NCBI GenBank assembly: GCA_036787815.1
Contig: DAIQOP010000018.1
Coordinates: 1-24,745 of the forward strand
Direction of reading: 5' to 3'
Length of the DNA stretch: 24,745 nucleotides
Origin: DATBAK01 sp036787815
GTDB taxonomy: Bacteria; Actinomycetota; Acidimicrobiia; IMCC26256; PALSA-610
Part shown: in pieces, positions 15,080-22,736 of the stretch
How the letters are laid out: every line of letters starts with the position of its first letter
Numbering within the stretch: position 1 is the stretch's first letter
Translations under genes and position numbers: made by a program
The notes under the pieces: model-generated
The model's input: the letters and a program-made list of their open reading frames with translations, nothing else
Told to the model about the DNA's origin: nothing
Databases searched by the model: none

Positions 15080-16780
15080 CTAGCCCGGGAGGACCTGATA
15101 GAGCGCTTCGGACGGTTCGCCGACGATCAGGAGCAGGCGAACGTGGGTGGCGAGCTGTTCGGGGGTTGCGACTGGGTCGAATGTCTGTTTCCAGAACACG
15201 TAGCCGCCGTGCCGTCGGAGGGTGTCGGCGAGTTCCTGGAGGTCGTGTTGGAAGCCGTGGTTCGGGTGTCCGGTGAGGTAATCCACGGTGCTGGGCATGA
15301 CGAGTGCGGCGTGGCGGGTCGCGAGATAGGCCTGGTCGGGCGCGTTGCTGACGAGCAGTGCGTTGGACGGAGTTGCGCTCAACGCGCGTTCGACCGGGGT
15401 CTGTATCGGTGCGACCACGGGACCGCTGTCGATCCAGACGCGTTGGAGTGGCCATCCGGAGTGGATGAGCAGCGTGCATGCGAGGCCGAGGGTCAGCGCT
15501 GCGCCGATCGGACGCGCGTACGGGCAGAGAGCGCGATAGAGAACAGCGACAACGAGGGCGAGGAAGATCTCTCGGGCGGGTGACAAGATTCGGGGGTCGA
15601 CGGCGACGTTGCGGTCCAACGTGTATCGCGTGACGACAACAACGATGACGAAGCCGATGAGCGCAACGAGGCAGACCTTCATCAAGGCCGTCGCCGTTGC
15701 ATCCTCGGGCCACATCGCGACGATGCGCGCAGAGCGCGACCAGGCATTGACGACGACGACGACGACGATCGCAACCAGGGCTGCGGTGCGTAGGCCGGAC
15801 GGCCAGCTCGGCGGAAAGAGGAATCGTCCGAACCAGTCGACGATTCCGGAGCGCGTTCCCGCGACCGGATGGTATGCGATTACTCGCGCGCCACCTCCAC
15901 CGCGCACGTCTGACCAGCCGAGGAACAAGAGCGTCGGGGCGCTGGCCAGAGCGGCGAAGATCGTCGCGCGGCGAAGCCGCGCCGCGATCGGCCTGGAACG
16001 GTCGAGACAGACCAGCGCGATGCTCGCCGTCGCGATCGCGGCGATCCCGACGTAGCGAGTGAGCAGGGCGCCGCCCGCGAGAACCGCGGCAAGGCTGAGC
16101 GTCAAGGAGCGCCGGGACTCAGCACTGGTGATCGCCAGCGCCGTGGCGATCAACGAACCGGCAAAGAAGGCGTAGAAGAGTGGTTCGCTGGCGACCGTCC
16201 GGTACGCGAGCAGCCAGCCGTAGCCTTCGAGGACGGACGGACGCGAGTCCGGGTAGAACAGCAACAGCGCTGGAGGGATGAGCGCGACAACGACGGATCG
16301 ATACGCCGTCATGCGCGCGGTGAGGGCACCGACCAAGAACACGTTGAGGCCCGCGAGAAAGATGTTGAGCACCCGGGCGGCACCCTCGGTGCCGCCCGCA
16401 GGACCCGACAACGCGGCGAGCGCTACGGGATAAGCCGGCGGAAAGTGCGCTGACGGGACCTGGCGATCAAATCGCAGCGCCGCCGAGATCGAGTACCTGT
16501 CCCAAACGTGCGTGAAGGGCACCGTCGGCCCGTGACCCCCAACAAGGTTGTTGGCCGTCCCGAGATAGACGGCGGAGTCCGGCGACTCCGCGAGTGCGTA
16601 ACGCGTCGTCGCAGCCGTAAAGAACGCAGCCCACACGCCGAGAGCGACGATTGGTAACAACACCAGGGTCCGTCGACGATGGCTCCGCCGCACCTCGACC
16701 GCTGTCGGCTGAACGGCGGCGGGGTCTGACGTCGACGAAGGTCGACGGCGCCGGACGCGAGCAACTCGCGAGCGAAGCAC
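15080..16780 (-). CDS. GT-C type membrane glycosyltransferase-like protein
   Basis: The 566-residue protein has about ten membrane helices. After the first helix comes ALAESPDSAVYLGTANNL (residues 63-80), with the acidic residues in the first external loop seen in GT-C enzymes. Later external loops contain HFPPAYPVALAALSGP and YHPVAGTRSG; a soluble part of about 100 residues closes the protein. Donor sugar and acceptor are unknown. The G+C content is visibly lower than in the neighbours (some 60-base lines near 55%), with a run of GTC codons giving six valines in a row, which suggests a different history for this gene. The GTG at 16780 is preferred because TACGGT lies 6 bases before it; a GTG at 16834 in the same frame would add 18 residues. 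Confidence 0.72.
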   Translation of the reverse strand: MLRSRVARVRRRRPSSTSDPAAVQPTAVEVRRSHRRRTLVLLPIVALGVWAAFFTAATTRYALAESPDSAVYLGTANNLVGGHGPTVPFTHVWDRYSISAALRFDRQVPSAHFPPAYPVALAALSGPAGGTEGAARVLNIFLAGLNVFLVGALTARMTAYRSVVVALIPPALLLFYPDSRPSVLEGYGWLLAYRTVASEPLFYAFFAGSLIATALAITSAESRRSLTLSLAAVLAGGALLTRYVGIAAIATASIALVCLDRSRPIAARLRRATIFAALASAPTLLFLGWSDVRGGGGARVIAYHPVAGTRSGIVDWFGRFLFPPSWPSGLRTAALVAIVVVVVVNAWSRSARIVAMWPEDATATALMKVCLVALIGFVIVVVVTRYTLDRNVAVDPRILSPAREIFLALVVAVLYRALCPYARPIGAALTLGLACTLLIHSGWPLQRVWIDSGPVVAPIQTPVERALSATPSNALLVSNAPDQAYLATRHAALVMPSTVDYLTGHPNHGFQHDLQELADTLRRHGGYVFWKQTFDPVATPEQLATHVRLLLIVGEPSEALYQVLPG

Positions 16781-16786
16781 GTCCGA

Positions 16787-16792
16787 ACCGTA
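16787..16792 (-). promoter_or_regulatory. -10 box of a leaderless start
   Basis: TACGGT on the minus strand (16792-16787) precedes the GTG at 16780 by 6 bases, the same spacing as at three other genes in the window. No convincing -35 hexamer is present at 16-18 bases, so this call is weaker than the others. Confidence 0.4.
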
Positions 16793-16862
16793 CCTAGCGT
16801 GTCGGGGGAGTTGCCCGATCCGACGTCCATTCACGCCTGCTGTTGCCCACTGGCTCCAGATC

Positions 16863-16895
16863 CGCGCCTCCGGTCGTTGTCCAACCGGAGGTGCG
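16863..16895 (-). terminator. Hairpin terminator after pirin
   Basis: CCTCCGGT (16867-16874) pairs with ACCGGAGG (16884-16891), and the stem can be extended to 12 pairs (16863-16874 with 16884-16895) with one G-T pair. The loop is 9 bases. It starts 36 bases after the pirin stop in the direction of pirin transcription and precedes the next gene's promoter. Confidence 0.6.
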
Positions 16896-16931
16896 GGCCT
16901 CGAGCGTGGCGGTCACCATGGCGGCGCCCGA

Positions 16932-17657
16932 TCAGGCGACGCTGGCGTGGGTCTCCCAGACGATGATCTCGGCGCCGTCGGGCCCGGCCCGGAGGCCGAG
17001 TGCGCCCGCGTCGGTGAGCCGCACGGCGTCGCCCTCCGCGAGCGGCTGCGCGTCCGGCCCGAAGCTCGCCGACCCGACGGCGACGAACACGTGCACGAAC
17101 GGCGCGTCGGGAATCGTCGTCTCCTCCCCGGGCGCGAGCCGGCCGACCCACAGCGTCGCGTCACGTTGGTGGATCGTGATCGCGGCATCGGGCTCCCGCC
17201 CGCCCGACGCGAGGGCAAACAGCCCGCCGGCCGCGAGCCGGTCGCTCACGTCGGTCTGCTCGTACTCGGGCGTGAGCCCGGTCGTGTCGGGCACGACCCA
17301 CATCTGGATCAGGTGCACGGGCTCGGTCGCGCTCGCGTTCACTTCCGAGTGACGGATGCCCGAGCCCGCACTCATGCGCTGCGCGAGCCCGGGCGTGATC
17401 ACGTCGTTCGTCCCAATGCTGTCCTCGTGCCGCAGCGCGCCTTCGAGCACCCAGGTCACGATCTCCATGTCGCGGTGCGGGTGGGTCGAGAACCCACGGC
17501 CGGGCGCGACGCGGTCGTCGTTGCTCACGAGCAGGAGACCGTGGTGCGTGTTCGACGGGTCGTACTGCTCACCGAAGCTGAACGAGTGGTACGAGTCGAG
17601 CCACCCGATCTGCGTGTGCATACGGTCCTTCGCGGGGACTACCTGAACTGTCTGCAT
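16932..17657 (-). CDS. Pirin-family bicupin protein
   Basis: The 241-residue protein has the typical N-terminal cupin of pirins: DSYHSFSFGEQYDPSNTHHGLLLVSNDDRVAPGRGFSTHPHRDMEIVTWVLEGALRHEDS, then MSAGSGIRHSEVNAS. The metal ligands are the histidines of HPHRDME and the His and Glu of RHSEVN. The C-terminal cupin is the usual degenerate copy. Bacterial members include quercetin 2,3-dioxygenases and redox-sensitive regulators; the substrate here is unknown. The ATG at 17657 is chosen because GAGGGAG lies 9 bases before it and the conserved region begins there. It follows lon on the same strand after 43 bases and could share its transcript. Confidence 0.9.
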   Translation of the reverse strand: MQTVQVVPAKDRMHTQIGWLDSYHSFSFGEQYDPSNTHHGLLLVSNDDRVAPGRGFSTHPHRDMEIVTWVLEGALRHEDSIGTNDVITPGLAQRMSAGSGIRHSEVNASATEPVHLIQMWVVPDTTGLTPEYEQTDVSDRLAAGGLFALASGGREPDAAITIHQRDATLWVGRLAPGEETTIPDAPFVHVFVAVGSASFGPDAQPLAEGDAVRLTDAGALGLRAGPDGAEIIVWETHASVA

Positions 17658-17700
17658 GGTCGCATGCTCCCTCGTCGCGGCACTGCGCTTCAACCGAGCT

Positions 17701-20064
17701 CTATGGCTGAACGCTCGCCGGCTCCGGATCCTCGAGCGCTATCGCCAACACGTCGCGGACGTCGGCGACGGGGTGGAACCGGAGCGCGTCGCGCACCGCT
17801 TCGGGCACGTCGTCGAGATCGCCCTCGTTGTCGAGTGGGAGCACCACGTCGGTGAGGCCGGCCCGGTGCGCGGCGAGCACCTTCTGCTTCAACCCGCCGA
17901 TCGGCAACACCCGGCCCTGGAGCGTGACCTCACCGGTCATGCCCACACCCGGCCGGACCGGCCGCCCGGTCAGCAGGCTGGCCAGCGCGGTCGTCATCGT
18001 GATCCCCGCCGACGGGCCGTCTTTCGGCACCGCGCCCGCAGGCACGTGCACGTGGAAGCGCCGGTGCTCGAACGCCGAGGCGTCGATCCCGAGCTCCTCA
18101 CGGTGCGAACGCACGAACGAGAGCGCGATCTCCGCCGACTCCGACATGACCGCGCCGAGTTGGCCGGTCACCTTCAGCGCCGGTTCACCGTCCATTGCCG
18201 TCGCTTCGATGGTGAGCACGTCGCCGCCGGCGCCCGTGACGGCGAGCCCGGTCGAGAGACCCGGCACCGGAGCGCGCGTGGCGTCTTCGGCACGGAACTT
18301 CACCCGACCGAGCGCCTCCTTCAGCCCGTCCTCGTCGACCACGACCTTCTCGGTTTCGTCGACCACGGGTTCGCTCCTGCCCGCTCCGTCCCGCTCGGCA
18401 ACCTTCCGGGCGGCCTTGCGGGCGACCGTGCCGAGTTGGCGCTCGAGGCTGCGGACGCCCGCTTCCCTCGTGTAACCGGCGATGATCGTTCGCAACGCGT
18501 CGTCGGTGACGTCGAGCTCGTCGGGGGTCAGGCCGTTGCGCTCGCGTTGACGCGGCAGCAGGTGGTTGCGCGCGATCGCGAGCTTCTCGTCCTCCGTGTA
18601 ACCGTCGAGCGTCACGAGCTCCATGCGGTCGAGCAACGGAGCCGGGATCGTCTCGAGCACGTTCGCGGTCGCGAGGAACAGGATGTCGGAGAGGTCGAGG
18701 TCGACCTCGAGGTAGTGGTCGCGGAACGTGTGGTTCTGCGCCGGGTCGAGCACCTCGAGCAACGCCGACGCGGGATCACCGCGCCAATCCGATCCGACCT
18801 TGTCGATCTCGTCGATCAGCACCACCGGGTTCATCGCACCCGCCTCCGCGAGCGCACGCGCGATCCGGCCCGGCCGCGCGCCCACGTACGTGCGCCGATG
18901 CCCACGGATCTCGGCTTCGTCGCGCACACCGCCGACCGCGACGCGCACGAACGGCCGGCCCAGCGCGCGCGCCACCGACTCGCCGAGCGACGTCTTGCCG
19001 ACACCCGGCGGGCCGACGAGCGCGAGGATCGCGCCCGATCCGCGCCCACCGACCGCGCCGAGGTCGCGCGCCTTGCGCAGCCCGCGCACGGCGAGGAACT
19101 CGAGGATCCGGTCCTTGACCGAGTCGAGACCTTCGTGGTCGGCGTCGAGCACGCGTCGCGCTTCGACGAGATCGGTCTGCTCACCGGCACGCACGCCCCA
19201 GGGGATCTCCAGCATCGTGTCGAGCCACGTGCGGATCCATCCGTGCTCGGGGTTCTGCGGGCCCATCCGCTCGAGGCGGTCGATCTCACGCTCGACGGCG
19301 AGACGCACGTCGTCGGGCAGCTCCGCGTCGGCGACACGCGTGCGGTACTCCGCGACCTCGTCGCCGTCGTCTTCGCCGAGCTCCTTGCGGATCGCGTCGA
19401 GCTGGCGGCGCAGGAGCATCTCGCGCTGCTGGCCGTCGAGCCCTTCGGCGACCTCGGAACGAATCCGTTCGCGCAGCTGCGTGTCGGCGAGCGCCTCACG
19501 CGCCCAACCGATGACGAGCTCGAGGCGCGCCTCGACGTCGATCGTCTCCAGCAGCTCGATGCGCTGCTCCTGTGCGAGATCGGGCCAGTAGGTCGCGCTG
19601 TCGGCGAGCGCGCCGGGCTCGTCGACACCCTGGATCATGCCGATGAGGTGGCGCAGGCCGCGCTGCTCCAGCAGCTCCTCGACCATGGCCCGGTACTCGC
19701 GCGCGAGCTCGCGGGCACGGGGTCCGGCGACGCCCTCGTCGAGCGGCTCGACCGCGACGTGCAGCGCACCACTCGCTCCCGGGCTCCCAACACCGACCCG
19801 GGCACGGGCGAGGCCGCGCACGACCAGCGCCTGGAACCCGTTGCCGAGCTCGCCGGCGTTCTCGACCCGTGCGATCGTCCCGATCCGCGAGTAGCGACCG
19901 TCGGCCCGGGGAACGAGCACGAGGCGACCGTCGCCGTCTCGGGCCGCCTGCGCGGCATCGCGGGCCTCGTCCGTCTCGAGCGCGATCGTGACGACCATCT
20001 GCGGGAGGACGGCGCCGTTGGCCAGCGGGAGGACGGGCAGCGTGAGAGTCTCGGTCTCGGGCAT
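17701..20064 (-). CDS. lon: ATP-dependent protease Lon (LonA type)
   Basis: The 787-residue protein has the full LonA layout. The N-terminal substrate-recognition domain (1-200) is followed by a coiled helix region, the AAA+ module with Walker A GPPGVGKT (351-358) and Walker B VVLIDEID (414-421), and the protease domain with the catalytic Ser685 in KDGPSAG and Lys728 in LKQKVLAAHRAG. The Ser-Lys spacing equals that of E. coli Lon. It degrades misfolded and short-lived regulatory proteins in the cytoplasm. The ATG has GAGGTG 4 bases before it. The gene is divergent from the zinc finger gene, across an AT-rich gap, and pirin follows it. All key residues are present, so it should be active. Confidence 0.97.
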   Translation of the reverse strand: MPETETLTLPVLPLANGAVLPQMVVTIALETDEARDAAQAARDGDGRLVLVPRADGRYSRIGTIARVENAGELGNGFQALVVRGLARARVGVGSPGASGALHVAVEPLDEGVAGPRARELAREYRAMVEELLEQRGLRHLIGMIQGVDEPGALADSATYWPDLAQEQRIELLETIDVEARLELVIGWAREALADTQLRERIRSEVAEGLDGQQREMLLRRQLDAIRKELGEDDGDEVAEYRTRVADAELPDDVRLAVEREIDRLERMGPQNPEHGWIRTWLDTMLEIPWGVRAGEQTDLVEARRVLDADHEGLDSVKDRILEFLAVRGLRKARDLGAVGGRGSGAILALVGPPGVGKTSLGESVARALGRPFVRVAVGGVRDEAEIRGHRRTYVGARPGRIARALAEAGAMNPVVLIDEIDKVGSDWRGDPASALLEVLDPAQNHTFRDHYLEVDLDLSDILFLATANVLETIPAPLLDRMELVTLDGYTEDEKLAIARNHLLPRQRERNGLTPDELDVTDDALRTIIAGYTREAGVRSLERQLGTVARKAARKVAERDGAGRSEPVVDETEKVVVDEDGLKEALGRVKFRAEDATRAPVPGLSTGLAVTGAGGDVLTIEATAMDGEPALKVTGQLGAVMSESAEIALSFVRSHREELGIDASAFEHRRFHVHVPAGAVPKDGPSAGITMTTALASLLTGRPVRPGVGMTGEVTLQGRVLPIGGLKQKVLAAHRAGLTDVVLPLDNEGDLDDVPEAVRDALRFHPVADVRDVLAIALEDPEPASVQP

Positions 20065-20181
20065 CAGACACCTCGTGGGGGGTGGGAGTCTTCTTCCTCA
20101 ACCCATTTGTAACTGTGTAATTCCCGCGTTTGGGTACCGTTCCCGCCGCCGAGCCGCGGCGAGACCAGACAGGAGGCGACC
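20065..20181. promoter_or_regulatory. Divergent promoter region between lon and the zinc finger gene
   Basis: This gap contains one of the most AT-rich patches of the window (about 20090-20135), with TTGTAAC, TGTGTAATT and a TACCGT hexamer at 20135-20140 that would fit the + strand gene with a 40-base leader. On the minus strand TTGAG and ACTC motifs 8-20 bases upstream of the lon leader resemble a HspR (HAIR) site but have the wrong spacing. The exact boxes cannot be fixed by eye. Confidence 0.4.
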
Positions 20182-20472
20182 ATGGCGACCTGCACCCACC
20201 TCGACGGGGAGATCGACGCGCCGCCGACGGCCGGAGGATGCGTCGAGTGCCTGGCCACGGGCGGTCGCTGGGTTCACCTGCGGCGCTGCGCCGGGTGCGG
20301 CCACATCGGCTGCTGCGACAGCTCGCCCGGACGCCACGCGACGGCCCACAACCGCTCGACCGAGCACCCGCTGATCCAGTCGTTCGAACCGGGCGAGGAA
20401 TGGTTCTACTGCTACGCCGACGACCTGATGTTCGAGATCCCCGGGCGACCCCCGAGCCCCGCCCACCGGTGA
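20182..20472 (+). CDS. UBP-type zinc finger protein
   Basis: The 96-residue protein is almost entirely a zf-UBP domain. Candidate zinc ligands follow the family order: Cys4 and His6, C20VEC23, C36AGC39, Cys44, His52, His56 and His62. In eukaryotes this fold binds the ubiquitin C-terminus in deubiquitinases; free-standing bacterial copies are common in actinobacteria and their partner is unknown. AGGAGG lies 5 bases before the ATG, a strong ribosome site. Its stop overlaps the start of the DHA2 transporter gene by four bases (GTGA), so the two proteins are made together and the finger may assist or control the transporter. That link is inference. Confidence 0.88.
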   Translation: MATCTHLDGEIDAPPTAGGCVECLATGGRWVHLRRCAGCGHIGCCDSSPGRHATAHNRSTEHPLIQSFEPGEEWFYCYADDLMFEIPGRPPSPAHR

Positions 20473-21947
20473 ACGCGGCCCGGAGCGGCCCGGGTAGCTC
20501 CCGCGCCGGCACGGTCCGGTTCGGGACGGCGACCGGCCGCTGGATCGTCGCCGCGACCGTCCTCGGGTCGGGCATCGCATTCCTCGACGGCACCGTCGTC
20601 AACGTCGCGTTGCCGACGATCGGTCACGACCTGCACGCGGGGATCCGCGAGCTGCAGTGGATCCTCGACGGCTACCTCGTGACCCTCAGCGCGTTGCTGC
20701 TGCTCGGCGGATCCCTCGGCGACCTCTACGGGCGCAAGCGGGGGTTCCTCGCCGGCCTCGTCGGCTTCTCGCTCGCGAGCGCCACGTGCGGCTTCGCGCC
20801 GAACGCGACCGTGCTCGTCGTCGCGCGCGCGGTGCAGGGTGCCGGCGCGGCGCTGCTCGTTCCCGGAAGCCTCGCCCTGATCTCGGCCGCCTTCCATCCC
20901 GACGACCGCGGCCGCGCGATCGGCGCGTGGTCGGGACTTGCGGGCATCGCGGGTGCGGTCGGACCCTTCGTCGGCGGGTGGCTCATCGACGCGGTCTCGT
21001 GGCGGCTGATCTTCTTCATCAATGTGCCGCTCGCGGCCGCGTGCTTCGTGATCACGACCCGCTTCGTACCCGAGAGCCGCGACGACGACGCCGGTCGCCG
21101 ACCCGATTTCGCCGGCGCCACGGCCGCGTCACTCGGGCTGGCAGCCATGGCGTACGGCCTCATCGAGCAGCAATGGGTGGCCGGAATCGCGGGGGCGGCG
21201 ATCCTCGCCGCCTTCGTCGTGATCGAGCGGCGCGTCGCGCACCCGATGCTCCCGCTCACCATGTTCCGCTCCGCGCAGTTCCGCGGCGCGAACCTCACGA
21301 CGCTCGCCGTCTACACGGGGCTCGGCGGCACCACGTTCGCGTTGGTGCTCCAACTCCAGAAGTCGCTCGGGTACTCGGCCCTCGAGGCCGGCGCCGCGCT
21401 GTTCCCGCTCACGGTGCTGATGGTGCTGCTGCCGTCGCGTTCGGGCGCGCTCGCGCAGCGCATCGGGCCCCGGCTCCAGATGACCGTCGGGCCGCTCGTC
21501 GTCGCGGCCGGGCTCCTGCTCCTCACGCGCGTCGAACCCGGGCGCAACTACCTCACAACCGTGTTCCCGGGCGCTGCGGTGTTCGGGCTCGGTCTCGTCA
21601 CGACCGTCGCCCCGCTCACCACTGCGGTGCTCGCATCCGTCGACGACCACCATCTCGGCGTCGGCTCCGCGTTCAACAACGCGGTCGCGCGCGTCGCGGG
21701 GCTGCTCGCGGTCGCGGCCCTGCCGCTCGTCGCGGGTCTCGACACGGCATCGTCGATCGCGACGTTCAACCGGGGTTACCGGCACGCCATGGCCATCTGC
21801 GCGGGGATCTGCGCCGTCGGCGGCATCGTGTCGTGGGCGACGATCCGCCGCTCGACGCCCGTCACCGTCGTCGCGCAGGCGAGCGTCTTCCAGCCGTGCA
21901 ACGACCCGTGCCTCGCTCTCGAGACACCGGCGGAGCCCGCCGCCTGA
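20469..21947 (+). CDS. Drug/proton antiporter of the DHA2 (EmrB/QacA) group, MFS superfamily
   Basis: The 492-residue protein has about 14 membrane helices. Motif D1 is seen as FLDGTVVNVALPTIG, motif A as GSLGDLYGRKRG in the loop after helix 2, and motif C as GAVGPFVGGWLID in helix 5. These mark a 14-helix DHA2 exporter, which would expel lipophilic drugs or metabolites using the proton gradient. The substrate is unknown. The start is the GTG that overlaps the zinc finger stop; it has no ribosome site of its own, which points to translational coupling. A 13-base tandem repeat covers the stop codon. Confidence 0.92.
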   Translation: MNAARSGPGSSRAGTVRFGTATGRWIVAATVLGSGIAFLDGTVVNVALPTIGHDLHAGIRELQWILDGYLVTLSALLLLGGSLGDLYGRKRGFLAGLVGFSLASATCGFAPNATVLVVARAVQGAGAALLVPGSLALISAAFHPDDRGRAIGAWSGLAGIAGAVGPFVGGWLIDAVSWRLIFFINVPLAAACFVITTRFVPESRDDDAGRRPDFAGATAASLGLAAMAYGLIEQQWVAGIAGAAILAAFVVIERRVAHPMLPLTMFRSAQFRGANLTTLAVYTGLGGTTFALVLQLQKSLGYSALEAGAALFPLTVLMVLLPSRSGALAQRIGPRLQMTVGPLVVAAGLLLLTRVEPGRNYLTTVFPGAAVFGLGLVTTVAPLTTAVLASVDDHHLGVGSAFNNAVARVAGLLAVAALPLVAGLDTASSIATFNRGYRHAMAICAGICAVGGIVSWATIRRSTPVTVVAQASVFQPCNDPCLALETPAEPAA

Positions 21948-21960
21948 GCCCGCCGCCTGA
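21935..21960 (+). repeat. 13-base tandem duplication at the end of the DHA2 gene
   Basis: GCCCGCCGCCTGA occurs twice, at 21935-21947 and 21948-21960, with no base between. The first copy ends with the stop codon of the transporter gene. It looks like a simple slippage duplication and does not change the protein. Confidence 0.8.
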
Positions 21961-21985
21961 CCCCGCAGCGGGCCGTTCAGGCGAT

Positions 21986-22001
21986 TCTCATTCCGGTCTC
22001 A
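21986..22001 (+). promoter_or_regulatory. Direct repeat upstream of the response regulator gene
   Basis: TCTCA (21986-21990) is repeated at 21997-22001, an 11-base period. OmpR-family regulators bind head-to-tail at direct repeats with this period, so self-control by the downstream regulator is possible. The repeat is short and lies 67 bases before the GTG. Confidence 0.3.
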
Positions 22002-22067
22002 GCGCGACCTCACCCCCCGACGCTTGAATCGGGTCTCGTCCCGGTACGTGAGAGGCTTCGACTCGAA

Positions 22068-22736
22068 GTGCGAATCTTGGTGGTCGACGACGAAGCCGCG
22101 GTCCGAGGCGCCATTCGCCGGGCGCTGACCTACGACGGCTACGAGGTCGAGGTCGCGGCCGACGGGGCCGAGGCGCTCGAGGTGATGGCGGCCTCGCCCC
22201 CCGACGCGCTGATCGTCGACGTGCTGATGCCCCGGGTCGACGGCCTCGAGCTCTGCCGCCGGCTTCGCCAAGCCGGTGACCGCACTCCGATCCTGATCCT
22301 CACGGCGCGGCACCTCGTCTCCGATCGCGTCGCGGGCCTCGACGCAGGCGCCGACGACTACCTCGTGAAGCCCTTCGCGCTCGAGGAGCTGCTCGCGCGC
22401 ATTCGGGCGCTCCTGCGTCGCTCGACGGGCCCGCTCGACGTGCTCCACTTCGCCGACGTGACCCTCGATCGCGGGTCGCGGGAGGTGACCCGCACCGGGC
22501 GTTCGATCGAGACGACCCGCACCGAGTTCGCGCTGCTCGAGCTCTTCATGCGCAACCCGCGCCAGGTGCTCACCCGCGACCTCATCTTCGAACGGGTGTG
22601 GGGCTACGAGATCGGCGCCAACTCGAACTCGCTCGAGGTCTACGTCGGCTACCTCCGCCGCAAGCTCGAAGCCGAGGGCGAATCCCGCTTGATCCACACG
22701 ATCCGCGGGGTCGGCTACGTCATGCGCGAACCATGA
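22068..22736 (+). CDS. OmpR/PhoB-family response regulator (MprA-like)
   Basis: The 222-residue protein has a complete receiver (1-118) with the acidic pocket Asp7/Asp8, phosphate acceptor Asp51 in ALIVDVLMP, Thr79 and Lys101 in YLVKPF. A winged-helix domain (about 125-220) contains RTEFALLELFMRNPRQVLTR, VWGYE and the closing LIHTIRGVGYVMRE. The sequence style is that of the actinobacterial MprA/TcrA group, which answers envelope stress. The GTG start fits the receiver; GAGAGG is 11 bases before it and a TTCGACTCGAA palindrome lies directly in front. Its stop overlaps the kinase start by four bases (ATGA), so the two form a coupled two-component operon. Confidence 0.93.
   Translation: MRILVVDDEAAVRGAIRRALTYDGYEVEVAADGAEALEVMAASPPDALIVDVLMPRVDGLELCRRLRQAGDRTPILILTARHLVSDRVAGLDAGADDYLVKPFALEELLARIRALLRRSTGPLDVLHFADVTLDRGSREVTRTGRSIETTRTEFALLELFMRNPRQVLTRDLIFERVWGYEIGANSNSLEVYVGYLRRKLEAEGESRLIHTIRGVGYVMREP

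Noticed and set aside
15745..15775. A microsatellite-like run of ACG units inside the low-GC glycosyltransferase gene.
   Set aside because: It encodes valines in a membrane helix, and the run is too short to claim phase variation.
20081..20103. A HspR (HAIR) operator in front of lon, since TTGAG and ACTC halves are seen on the minus strand.
   Set aside because: The spacer is one base short and the outer bases of both halves do not match CTTGAGT and ACTCAAG. Kept only as a remark in the promoter entry.
17656..20112. An open frame of 818 codons on the + strand, opposite lon.
   Set aside because: Same composition artefact; Lon on the other strand has every catalytic motif.
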